A DNA stretch of 16,984 bases from Flavobacteriaceae bacterium (GTDB lineage Bacteria > Bacteroidota > Bacteroidia > Flavobacteriales > Flavobacteriaceae): assembly GCA_023254815.1 (NCBI GenBank), contig JALRKI010000095.1:1-16984 (forward strand), read 5' to 3'. The notes under the pieces are model-generated. The model was not told the origin of the DNA. It was given only the letters and a program-made list of their open reading frames with translations, and made no database searches. Made by a program: the position numbers and the translations under genes. Below, in pieces: positions 1 to 7,056 of the stretch. How positions within the stretch are numbered: position 1 is the first letter of the stretch; every line of letters begins with the position of its first letter.

Positions 1-95
1 TTTTCAATCAATCCTCTTTCTAGTTTTGGGTTCAATTGCTGAGCCAAATCAACCATGTCGTTGAGGTGACTGTGATCTAATATTTTGCATTCCAT
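1..95 (-). CDS. N-terminal fragment of an unidentified protein, possibly a GNAT acetyltransferase (cut by left window edge)
   Basis: An open frame starts with ATG at 95 and runs leftward off the window without a stop, giving 31 residues that begin MECKILDHSHLNDMVDLAQQ. It starts 38 bases after the stop of the amidohydrolase gene on the same strand, so it is probably the last visible gene of that operon. No signal peptide is seen, unlike the three genes before it, so the product is probably cytoplasmic. The pattern of a short beta strand, then a residue pair like D-H/D-L, then an amphipathic helix ending in LNP resembles the first strand and helix of GNAT-family N-acetyltransferases. This is a resemblance in a very short stretch, not a firm assignment. 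No clear ribosome binding site is present. Confidence 0.4.
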   Translation of the reverse strand, partial: MECKILDHSHLNDMVDLAQQLNPKLERGLIE

Positions 96-133
96 TGATG
101 ACGAATGATTAATTCTTCCAATAGGTCTTTGTC

Positions 134-1717
134 TTACTCAACACCAGGTTGTTTCAGCTCCCACTTGGTTTTTTCTTTTTCCTTGTCCACCATGGCCTTA
201 ACCTCAGCCAGTAGTAATTTGGCGTCGTAGATGATGCCGTCCTTAATGGTGTATTTTACTCCACCCACTCTAACAATTTCATTGTCCTCAGTCAGCTTGA
301 TGGCTCCAGTGCCATAGAGCGATTGAAAATTGATCAAAGGGTTTTCTTCAACGATAACAAAATCGGCCAGTTTGCCTATTTGAACACTGCCAATTTTATC
401 GTCCATTTTTAGAGCTTCCGCTCCATTGAGCGTCGCTGAACGAATGACTTCTAAGGGGTGAAATCCAGCTTCTCGAAGCAATTCCAGTTCGCGAATGTAG
501 GCAAATCCATAGAGCTGATAAATGTAGCCCGAGTCTGAACCAGTGGTTACTCTGCCACCACGATTTTTGTATTCGTTTACAAAAGTCATCCACAGTTGAA
601 AATTCTTTTTCCAAGCGACCTCTTGCTCGGTTCCCCAATAATGCCAATAGCTGCCATGCGATATTTTGCTTGGCTCAAAAAATTTCCACAGTGAAGGCAG
701 CGTGTAGTCTTCGTGCCATTCTGCTCTGCGGGCGCGCTGCAAATCCCTATTGGCATCATAAATATTAAAGGTAGGATCAAGAGTAAAGTCCAATTCCAAA
801 AGCTCATTCATCACAGCATTCCAGTGGTCAGAATAGGGTTCGGCAGCCTGAGCCCATAATTCTCCAGCCGCCTCAAATCGGTCTTGCTCATTTTGGTAAT
901 TGTAGTCCAAGGGGTAATTCTGAACCGTTCGATCTTCAAACAAAGCTTCTGGAAGGCCATACCAATGTTCCATACTGGTCAAGCCAGCTCTTGCTGAATG
1001 AAGCACGTTCCATCTTGCGACACTCAACTGGGCGTGGTGACAGGCCGATCCTAGGCCTAGCTTTTTGTTTTCGTCCAATGCCGCAGCCATGATGTCTGGC
1101 TCTGCTCCAAAAAATTTGATCCCATCGGCTCCTCTTTTGGCATTGGCGCGTACCCAGGCTCTGGCCATTTCTGGCGTCGAAATGGGCGCGTCGTTCAAAG
1201 GATTAAAGTTCTTTGAGGTCTGACCAAAGGCTGTGTAGGAAAAAATACGAGGGGCTACAATACTATTTTTAGCCGAACGTTCCTTGAGATCCAGTGTGTA
1301 GTCGATACCTCTGCCACTTGGCTCTCTCACAGTGGTCACCCCATGAGCCATCCATAGTTTAAACACATAATCCCATTCTGCACCTTGGGCTCCACCCCCA
1401 ATGTGACCATGCATATCCACAAAGCCAGGCATCAGGTACATGCCATTGGCGTTCAGTTCTTTACCACCTTCTTTGAGTTGAGGCCGGTAAGCCTCATTGA
1501 TGGCAACGCCAGGATAACCCACGACTTGAATTTGCTTGATGATGTTGTTTTCAACGACAATGTCAATAGGTCCGCGAGGTGGAGACCCGTCTCCATTGAT
1601 CAAGGTAACCCCTCTGATGATCAACTGATTGAAGGGCCCTTCACCCAAATAATTGTCTTGGGAGCGTAAACCCAAAGAAGAGAAAATTGCTAGAATAAAT
1701 AACGATATAGATTTCAT
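134..1717 (-). CDS. Exported amidohydrolase (imidazolonepropionase / Xaa-Pro dipeptidase-like)
   Basis: Metal-dependent hydrolase of the amidohydrolase superfamily, 527 residues from the chosen start. A signal peptide (about residues 1-19, MKSISLFILAIFSSLGLRSQ) predicts export to the periplasm. The N-terminal beta-sandwich (about 30-95) precedes the TIM-barrel metal site: HGH at 103-105 in the segment MPGFVDMHGHIGG, a likely carboxylated lysine K201 (GIKFF), H227/H228, H251 (SMEHWYG) and the catalytic aspartate D395 (TTGSDSG). The C-terminal GKLADFVIVEENPL is the usual closing strand of the sandwich. An in-frame ATG exists 36 bases upstream at 1753, but it lies inside the preceding gene and would spoil the signal peptide, so 1717 is preferred; it leaves a 13-base gap to the metalloprotease gene. 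Characterised relatives with this active site hydrolyse Xaa-Pro or other dipeptides; the exact substrate cannot be read from sequence. Context with two exported peptidases favours a peptide substrate. Confidence 0.85.
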   Translation of the reverse strand: MKSISLFILAIFSSLGLRSQDNYLGEGPFNQLIIRGVTLINGDGSPPRGPIDIVVENNIIKQIQVVGYPGVAINEAYRPQLKEGGKELNANGMYLMPGFVDMHGHIGGGAQGAEWDYVFKLWMAHGVTTVREPSGRGIDYTLDLKERSAKNSIVAPRIFSYTAFGQTSKNFNPLNDAPISTPEMARAWVRANAKRGADGIKFFGAEPDIMAAALDENKKLGLGSACHHAQLSVARWNVLHSARAGLTSMEHWYGLPEALFEDRTVQNYPLDYNYQNEQDRFEAAGELWAQAAEPYSDHWNAVMNELLELDFTLDPTFNIYDANRDLQRARRAEWHEDYTLPSLWKFFEPSKISHGSYWHYWGTEQEVAWKKNFQLWMTFVNEYKNRGGRVTTGSDSGYIYQLYGFAYIRELELLREAGFHPLEVIRSATLNGAEALKMDDKIGSVQIGKLADFVIVEENPLINFQSLYGTGAIKLTEDNEIVRVGGVKYTIKDGIIYDAKLLLAEVKAMVDKEKEKTKWELKQPGVE

Positions 1718-1730
1718 AGTAACACAATTG

Positions 1731-4130
1731 CTAGTTAAAACTGCACCAATCACTGCCTATGGGCGATCCATCAGGAATGTTGGGACTCTCAATGGCCTTA
1801 AAGGCACTAGGATCATTAAAAAAATGATCTAGTAAGGATAGAACAAATAGTTGTTCTGAAGAGGGTTTTTTATTTCCCCCAATTTCTGATTTAAAGTTTT
1901 TCAGAGCGGTCATGACCGCAATCCCTACTTGAGGATAGGCTTTGTCGTTTTGAGTTAACACAAACAAGTGGCTCAATATTTGACTGTTGATGATGTTCTG
2001 AACTTCTTGTAGATAGGGGTCCGAATAGGTGGTGTTTTTGACATGAGCCAGAACGGATAGGGTCATTTCAGTCACGTCGAGTTGATTCGGATCTTGAGCT
2101 TTTTGAAGCACCAGTCGCGAGGCACGTTCGGGACGGCATAAGAACTCTAAGGTAAAATCGGCTGCGGTAGCTGCCGCCCCTATTGGATCAAAAACAGGAC
2201 CAAGTTGGCTTTTAAGACTCTCACGGGATCTTTCATAACCCGGCGATCGAGGAGGGAACAATTCCAGTTGGGCCTTCGGAATGGCAAGTTCGCTGGCCTG
2301 AAGTGTCTTCAAAATTGCCGATAATGCCGATCGCTGTTCGGCAGAATCGACGGGCTTAGGAGTTTCTAAATCCTCTTTAGTTGCATATTGGTATTCCACT
2401 CCTCCGATCAATTTAGTTGTTGCTTCAGCCTGGTATCTGTGAAAAAAATAAATAGGGGCAAACACATCTTCAAGAACGGAAACAGCTTCTCCTGGCTTGA
2501 TGTTATCCAAAGAAAACTGCTCAATGGCCTTTTTTCTAACAGCCATCACACGAGATAATTCATCGGAGGCCGAGGAACCACCATCCCACAAATGAGCGTA
2601 AGGATGTGCTCCGCCAGCGGCTCTTGCGTCGCTGTCGGAAATGTATCTCAATCCATTCCCATAGGCTTTGTTCAGAATGTCATTGAGGGCTTTAGTTTCG
2701 TCTATGCCTTCGGCAAAATCAGAGTATGAATAAGCTACCGTTGCCTTGTCCCACTCGCCAATGCCAGTGTCGTAAGCGTCGTCAAATATAATTTGGTCGT
2801 TTTTTAGAGCGATTAAAGGGTGAGGATAATCCATGACCGAAGCTCGATTATTGGTGCTAGCGGCAAAATTGTGTTGAAATCCTAAAGTGTGCCCAACTTC
2901 ATGAGCCGAGAGCTGCCGAATGCGGGCTAAAGCCAATGCCATCATTGCGCCATCCCCAGAACCATTTTCTGCAAATGGAGCGTTTGACAATCCTTGAGCG
3001 ATCAAATAATCTTGTCTAATTCTAAGGCTCCCCAAACTGACATGGCCTTTAATGATTTCTCCGGTACGAGGGTCGGTTACACTCGCGCCATAGCTCCAAC
3101 CGCGGGTCGAGCGATGCACCCATTGAATTACATTGTAACGAATGTCTAAAGGATCGGCTTCTTCGGGCAACATTTTTACCTGAAAGGCATCGACATAGCC
3201 TGCTGCCTCAAAAGCTTGGTTCCACCATCTGGCACCTTCGAGAAGGGCGGAGCGAACAGGCTCCGGAGTTCCTGGGTCAAGATAGTAAACTATGGGCTCC
3301 ACAGCTTCGCTCATGGCTTGGTCAGGAAATTTCTTTTCCAATCGATGGCGTGTTGTGAAGCGTTTAGTGATGGATTGGTTGACGGGAGTGGCATAATCCA
3401 TATATGAAAAAGGATAACTCCCGCTCCTGGGGTCATAGGCCCGGAGCTCAAAATTATTATCAGGAAGTTCGATGAATGAATGGTGTTGATAGGTGGTTAC
3501 GAAGTCTGCGTTGGGAGCCACTGATTGAATATAATTGCCTGTAGGGCTGCCGCTGAATGTCAGCATGGCATCAAACTCAACGTTTTTTGGAAATGCCTTA
3601 GTTTGATCTAAGGCTAACGCCGAACGACTTTTGTCTAAACTGTAGCTGCCTTGACCCGATCCCTTCAGACGACCTGACACACCATGGCTATCTTGGACGA
3701 TGAATGGGGTGAGATCAATCAAATAGCCCTTGGCTGTTTTTTTGACAATTGGAAATCCAAATAGTACCGATTTCGCAAAGGCTTCTCGAACGGATTTTTT
3801 TTCCGCGGTGTTTTCTGTGATGGCTCTAAATTCTTGATTGGGCTGTACCAACATTAATTTGTTCCCAGCTTTCTGAAAGTAAACCACTTGAGTAGTGCCA
3901 AGCTGACCTCTGTCTAAGCCAATGTCGTTACTGCCAAGACCTTGACTTAAAGCATTGACATATAAAAACTCCTCATCGAGTTTGGTTACTTCTAGAAATA
4001 TTTGGTCTGTATCTTCAAAATGATAAAAATCAAAATAACCCGAATAGGACTTGGTGGCCTTACTGAGATCGGGTTGGGCACAGAGGAATTGGGAAAGCAA
4101 TGTCAAGGGTATTAAAAAGTAATGTTTCAT
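1731..4130 (-). CDS. Exported zinc-dependent metalloprotease, DUF5117/DUF4953-like, with metzincin-type site
   Basis: A protein of 799 residues with a signal peptide at about 1-19 (MKHYFLIPLTLLSQFLCAQ). The catalytic motif HEVGHTLGFQH lies at 410-420, giving zinc ligands H410, H414 and H420 and general base E411. SVMDYP at 431-436 sits where a metzincin Met-turn is expected. The region around 60-270 resembles the DUF5117 segment and the region around 340-650 the DUF4953 metalloprotease segment of large Bacteroidota proteases; the length matches that family. The last 130 residues look helical, with no type IX secretion C-terminal domain, so a periplasmic location is more likely than surface export. 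It starts 15 bases after the M24 peptidase gene and ends 13 bases before the amidohydrolase gene. Substrate is unknown. The family is known from sequence and is largely uncharacterised biochemically. Confidence 0.85.
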   Translation of the reverse strand: MKHYFLIPLTLLSQFLCAQPDLSKATKSYSGYFDFYHFEDTDQIFLEVTKLDEEFLYVNALSQGLGSNDIGLDRGQLGTTQVVYFQKAGNKLMLVQPNQEFRAITENTAEKKSVREAFAKSVLFGFPIVKKTAKGYLIDLTPFIVQDSHGVSGRLKGSGQGSYSLDKSRSALALDQTKAFPKNVEFDAMLTFSGSPTGNYIQSVAPNADFVTTYQHHSFIELPDNNFELRAYDPRSGSYPFSYMDYATPVNQSITKRFTTRHRLEKKFPDQAMSEAVEPIVYYLDPGTPEPVRSALLEGARWWNQAFEAAGYVDAFQVKMLPEEADPLDIRYNVIQWVHRSTRGWSYGASVTDPRTGEIIKGHVSLGSLRIRQDYLIAQGLSNAPFAENGSGDGAMMALALARIRQLSAHEVGHTLGFQHNFAASTNNRASVMDYPHPLIALKNDQIIFDDAYDTGIGEWDKATVAYSYSDFAEGIDETKALNDILNKAYGNGLRYISDSDARAAGGAHPYAHLWDGGSSASDELSRVMAVRKKAIEQFSLDNIKPGEAVSVLEDVFAPIYFFHRYQAEATTKLIGGVEYQYATKEDLETPKPVDSAEQRSALSAILKTLQASELAIPKAQLELFPPRSPGYERSRESLKSQLGPVFDPIGAAATAADFTLEFLCRPERASRLVLQKAQDPNQLDVTEMTLSVLAHVKNTTYSDPYLQEVQNIINSQILSHLFVLTQNDKAYPQVGIAVMTALKNFKSEIGGNKKPSSEQLFVLSLLDHFFNDPSAFKAIESPNIPDGSPIGSDWCSFN

Positions 4131-4145
4131 GGCTAATGAATTAAA

Positions 4146-5483
4146 TTATTGTCCTAAGTGGTTTTGACTTCTCGGAATTGTTAAAAGTTTAGTTTGACGG
4201 CCACTGACATAGCGGAAACCGTCTTTGCCAAAAAATCCAGCTTCTTCAAGCATGATTCTGATGTCTCTTTGCCATGCTTCAATATGAACAGTAGTATTCA
4301 GTTCAATGGCATAAACAGTATTAGAGAGTAGAGGATAGTCGCCGTTAACGGGCACACCATCCTGAGCGTCCCACATGCCAATGGTAGGTCCGGAAGAATG
4401 GCCATAGCTACCAAGAGGATGAGAATACACCGAAGGCCTAAGACCTTCTGCTTTTGCCTGTTCTAAGGTGTTTTTTAGAATGGTATTGCCAGAATCTCCT
4501 GACCTAAAATTGCCGGTGAGGAGGTCTTGAAGGCGGTTGCCTTCAGCCAATGCTTGATTTAAAAAGTCAGGAGCTTCTGTTTCAAAAGGTTTGAGTATAT
4601 AGACCAATTCTTGGCAATCGGTGTTGAGGCGCAAGTAGGTAATACCAAAATCGCAATGAACCAAATCCCCCGGAAGAATGACGTTTTCTTGTGGTCGATT
4701 TGAAAAAGCATAGAGGTGGTCGCCCAAGACTTCTTGTGAACGTTGAATGTCGACAGAAGGGTGAAACCAAGTTTCCAGTCCGAGCTGAGTTACCTTGTCT
4801 CTCATCCACCATTCCACGTCGGTCGTAGTCGTGATGCCAGGGATGATGACTTTTTCCGAAAAGGCCTCGGCAATGATGTCGTGAGTGATATCAACCAAAT
4901 GAGAATACATTGCCATTTCGCGATCTGTTCGTGTTTCAATCCAAGCGGTAGCAAGAGGCTGAGCTGACACTACTCTTTTGTGAAATTTCTTAGGGAGGTA
5001 GGCCATAAACTCTTCGAAGTCAGTGTGGTCTATACCATCAGCAATGTTGAAGTGACTAGAATAATTCAATCCAATGGACTTTGGGTTGCGTTCTTCTATC
5101 AACTCCATTAGTCTTAGCCATTGATTGGGTTGCTTGTCTTTGTCCCAAGCAGATTGGATGTTCTCTCCAAAATTGTAGCGTGCTACGGCTAGCTTATCAA
5201 GGGTGTTCTTCTCAGAATCTCGGTAAAATAGAATTATCGTTCTTCTTCGGGCATTGAGCCACGTAGCTGGAAGCATGTTTTTTAAAACGGGATCTTCGCT
5301 GTATTCTCGAGAAATCAACACCCACATATCTATACCCGTTCGATCCATAAGTTCCGGTAAGAGGTTTTCGAATCGCTCTTTTAAAATCTCATCCACCACA
5401 GCTGCGCGCTCGCGTTCTGGCAAAATCAATTGAGCATGGGCAGAAAATGAGAGGCTTAGCAGAAGAAAAAACAATTGTTTCAT
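4146..5483 (-). CDS. Exported M24-family metallopeptidase (Xaa-Pro aminopeptidase-like)
   Basis: A peptidase of 445 residues with a pita-bread M24 fold. Residues 1-18 (MKQLFFLLLSLSFSAHAQ) form a signal peptide. An N-terminal creatinase-like domain (about 25-185) is followed by the catalytic domain (about 190-430). The five metal ligands can be placed as D278 (HCDFG), D289 (NTDCQ), H362 (GHSSG, after H355), E394 (YAIELN) and E413 or E414 (RIMLEEAG), in the usual D-D-H-E-E order. Family members remove N-terminal residues before proline or split Xaa-Pro dipeptides using two divalent metals. E394 is followed by LN instead of the proline common in classical aminopeptidase P, so the substrate may differ. 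It is the first gene of the exported hydrolase operon, downstream of a candidate promoter at 5541-5548. The start ATG has no Shine-Dalgarno sequence. Confidence 0.88.
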   Translation of the reverse strand: MKQLFFLLLSLSFSAHAQLILPERERAAVVDEILKERFENLLPELMDRTGIDMWVLISREYSEDPVLKNMLPATWLNARRRTIILFYRDSEKNTLDKLAVARYNFGENIQSAWDKDKQPNQWLRLMELIEERNPKSIGLNYSSHFNIADGIDHTDFEEFMAYLPKKFHKRVVSAQPLATAWIETRTDREMAMYSHLVDITHDIIAEAFSEKVIIPGITTTTDVEWWMRDKVTQLGLETWFHPSVDIQRSQEVLGDHLYAFSNRPQENVILPGDLVHCDFGITYLRLNTDCQELVYILKPFETEAPDFLNQALAEGNRLQDLLTGNFRSGDSGNTILKNTLEQAKAEGLRPSVYSHPLGSYGHSSGPTIGMWDAQDGVPVNGDYPLLSNTVYAIELNTTVHIEAWQRDIRIMLEEAGFFGKDGFRYVSGRQTKLLTIPRSQNHLGQ

Positions 5484-5540
5484 AGTCTCAGTTGAAAGAA
5501 CCTAAGATATGGATAAATTGTTTAAACATTTCTTCTTCCC

Positions 5541-5548
5541 CAAAACTA
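5541..5548 (-). promoter_or_regulatory. Candidate Bacteroidota -7 element for the exported peptidase operon
   Basis: Read on the minus strand, TAGTTTTG matches the Bacteroidota -7 consensus TAnnTTTG exactly. It lies 57 bases upstream of the M24 peptidase start, which would give a leader of about 50 bases. The nearest upstream TTG, in the T-run of the tRNA terminator, is 26 bases away. That is longer than the 17-23 base spacing reported for Flavobacterium, so the assignment is tentative. Confidence 0.35.
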
Positions 5549-5577
5549 TTGAATACGCCCCGACTTGTTAAAAACAA

Positions 5578-5604
5578 AAAACCCACTCACGTCGAATGGG
5601 TTTT
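5578..5604 (-). terminator. Intrinsic terminator of the tRNA-Ala transcript
   Basis: On the minus strand AAAACCCA (5604-5597) pairs perfectly with TGGGTTTT (5585-5578) around an 11-base loop. The second arm runs into a T-rich tract interrupted by one G, extending to about 5570. It begins 4 bases beyond the mature 3' end of the tRNA. On the plus strand the hairpin is followed by CATG and not a T-run, so it should act in the minus direction only. Confidence 0.8.
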
Positions 5605-5608
5605 CATG

Positions 5609-5682
5609 TGGAGCATATCGGAGTCGAACCGATGACCTTTTGGCTGCCAGCCAAACGCTCTAGCCAGCTGAGCTAATGCCCC
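5609..5682 (-). tRNA. tRNA-Ala (anticodon GGC)
   Basis: A 74-base cloverleaf. The acceptor stem GGGGCAT pairs with ATGCTCC and contains the G3-U70 wobble pair that is the identity element for alanyl-tRNA synthetase, followed by discriminator A73 at 5609. The D arm is TAGCTCAGCTGGCTA-like. The anticodon stem TTTGG/CCAAA encloses the loop CTGGCAG with anticodon GGC, which reads GCC and GCU alanine codons. The T arm contains the GGTTCGA segment. CCA is not encoded (the bases after A73 are CAT) and must be added after processing. It stands alone between two protein operons and has its own terminator. Confidence 0.97.
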
Positions 5683-5787
5683 ATATTTGGAGGCGCAATA
5701 TACATAATATTCTAAAATATAGGAGCTTCTTTTCATGCTCTTGATTGAGTTTTGATGGGCATTAAATCATTCTTGAGGAGAATAATG

Positions 5788-5795
5788 TAAATTTG
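5788..5795 (+). promoter_or_regulatory. Candidate -7 element for the queD-lpxH operon
   Basis: TAAATTTG matches the Bacteroidota -7 consensus TAnnTTTG exactly. No TTG lies 17-23 bases upstream; the closest is only 12 bases away (5773-5775). The element ends 6 bases before the first ATG of queD (5802). A transcript from here would therefore be nearly leaderless, or would favour the second in-frame ATG at 5811. Confidence 0.4.
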
Positions 5796-5801
5796 CATTA
5801 A

Positions 5802-6266
5802 ATGAATAGAATGGATAGGGTTCGCATCACCAAGCAATTTACTTTCGAAACGGGACATGCCTTGTTTGGCTATGACGGCAAATGTCGCAATGTGCATGGA
5901 CACAGTTACAAGCTGTCCGTAACCGTGATTGGACACCCCATAAAAGACGCTAAGCACGTCAAGCATGGTATGGTGATGGATTTTGGAGACCTCAAAGCCA
6001 TTGTGAAAAGGGAGATTGTTGACGTGTTTGATCACGCTACGGTGTTCAATAAAAACACCCCTCATGTTCATTTGGCGCAGACCTTAAAAAACGAAGGGCA
6101 CAATGTCTTATTGGTGGACTATCAGCCCACAAGTGAGTGTATGGTTATCGACTTTGCTAAGACCATTTCGGCCCATTTACCTGAACACATCCAACTTTTT
6201 TCCGTGAAACTTCAAGAAACAGAAACTGCCTTTGCAGAATGGGTGGCCGCAGATAATTCTAAGTAA
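5802..6266 (+). CDS. queD: 6-carboxy-5,6,7,8-tetrahydropterin synthase (QueD/PTPS family)
   Basis: A cytoplasmic enzyme of 154 residues that converts 7,8-dihydroneopterin triphosphate to 6-carboxytetrahydropterin, the second step of queuosine/7-deazaguanine synthesis. Zinc ligands are H19 (ETGHALF), H32 and H34 (NVHGHSY). The catalytic cysteine is C28 in KCRNVHGH, and D77-H78 (FDHATVFN) supply the proton relay. PTSE at 109-112 and the QETETAF segment around 138-144 match the family's pterin-binding glutamates. A second in-frame ATG (residue 4, position 5811) is an equally plausible start, since the family homology begins only at RITKQFTFE. A 6-pyruvoyltetrahydropterin synthase role is the main alternative, but the CxxxHGH motif is typical of QueD. 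It is followed 5 bases later by lpxH, an apparently unrelated partner. No queuosine-related riboswitch fits in the short leader. Confidence 0.9.
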   Translation: MNRMDRVRITKQFTFETGHALFGYDGKCRNVHGHSYKLSVTVIGHPIKDAKHVKHGMVMDFGDLKAIVKREIVDVFDHATVFNKNTPHVHLAQTLKNEGHNVLLVDYQPTSECMVIDFAKTISAHLPEHIQLFSVKLQETETAFAEWVAADNSK

Positions 6267-6271
6267 AAAAA

Positions 6272-7051
6272 ATGGAGAAGAGTCTTGTTAAGAGGATCCC
6301 GATAACCAAAGGCAAACAAGTTTACTTTGCTTCAGACAACCATTTAGGAGCGCCAACTTTGGCCGAAAGCCGCCCGAGAGAAAAACAATTTGTAGCTTGG
6401 CTGGATAGCATTAAAGGTGATGCTGAAGTTCTGTTTTTATTGGGAGATCTATTCGATTTCTGGTTCGAATATGCCACAGTGATTCCAAAAGGATTTACCC
6501 GAGTTTTAGGTAAATTGGCCGAACTTTCTGATTCGGGAATTAAGATCTACTTCTTTACAGGCAATCACGATTTGTGGATGAATGGTTATTTTGAAGAAGA
6601 GCTCAACATAAAAGTTTTCCATAGTCCGCAAGAATTTCTCATTGGCGAAAAGCATTTTTATATAGGTCATGGTGATGGACTAGGGCCTCACGATAAGGGC
6701 TACAAAAGGTTTAAAAAAGTAGTCACAAATTCCTTCTTCAAAGGCTGTTTCAAATGGCTGCATCCCGATATTGGAGTCAAGATTGCACAACATCTTTCAG
6801 TCAAGAACAAGCTAATTTCTGGAAAAGAAGATGTCAAATTTGAAGGAGAGGAAACAGAGTGGTTGGTACAATATTGTCGTCGTAAGCTGAGCGAAGCTCA
6901 TCGCGACATTTTCGTCTTTGGACACCGCCATTTGCCTTTGAATATTAAATTGGACGATAACGCTACTTACATCAACCTAGGAGATTGGATCACGCATAAT
7001 ACCTATGGCCAATTTAACGGCACTAAATTTGACTTGAAAAAGTTTGAATAG
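6272..7051 (+). CDS. lpxH: UDP-2,3-diacylglucosamine diphosphatase, LpxH-like metallophosphoesterase
   Basis: A protein of 259 residues of the calcineurin-like phosphoesterase fold. LpxH hydrolyses UDP-2,3-diacylglucosamine to lipid X and UMP in lipid A synthesis, at the cytoplasmic face of the inner membrane. The di-metal motifs appear in order: D22-x-H24 (SDNHLG), G58-D59 (LLGDLFDFWFE), GNHD at 97-100, GHGDG at 132-136 and GHRH at 217-220. The GDLFDFWFE stretch and the insert of about 140-200, rich in lysines and aromatic residues, are typical of LpxH rather than of generic phosphoesterases. It starts after a run of A bases with no Shine-Dalgarno sequence, 5 bases downstream of queD. Its stop lies 5 bases from the stop of the convergent recJ gene. 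Other phosphoesterases of this fold cannot be fully excluded. Confidence 0.85.
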   Translation: MEKSLVKRIPITKGKQVYFASDNHLGAPTLAESRPREKQFVAWLDSIKGDAEVLFLLGDLFDFWFEYATVIPKGFTRVLGKLAELSDSGIKIYFFTGNHDLWMNGYFEEELNIKVFHSPQEFLIGEKHFYIGHGDGLGPHDKGYKRFKKVVTNSFFKGCFKWLHPDIGVKIAQHLSVKNKLISGKEDVKFEGEETEWLVQYCRRKLSEAHRDIFVFGHRHLPLNIKLDDNATYINLGDWITHNTYGQFNGTKFDLKKFE

Positions 7052-7056
7052 ATCAG

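Noticed and set aside
1718..1753. Upstream ATG at 1753 as start of the amidohydrolase
   Set aside because: It lies inside the metalloprotease coding region and adds 12 residues ahead of an otherwise clean signal peptide; ATG at 1717 fits better.
4078..4083. Cys17 of the metalloprotease as a lipoprotein lipobox cysteine
   Set aside because: The preceding residues QFL do not fit the lipobox pattern with a small residue before the cysteine; a signal peptidase I site after CAQ is more likely.
134..5483. Type IX secretion for the three exported hydrolases
   Set aside because: None of the three C-termini shows the conserved beta-rich sorting domain; they end in helical or short polar tails, so periplasmic location is preferred.
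5683..5801. preQ1 or similar riboswitch upstream of queD
   Set aside because: The likely promoter is only a few bases before the ATG, leaving no transcribed leader, and no preQ1 aptamer-like hairpin plus A-rich tail was seen.
5733..6071. Open frame of 112 codons on the minus strand opposite queD
   Set aside because: It mirrors the queD coding sequence, has no recognisable protein features, and the plus-strand product has complete family motifs.
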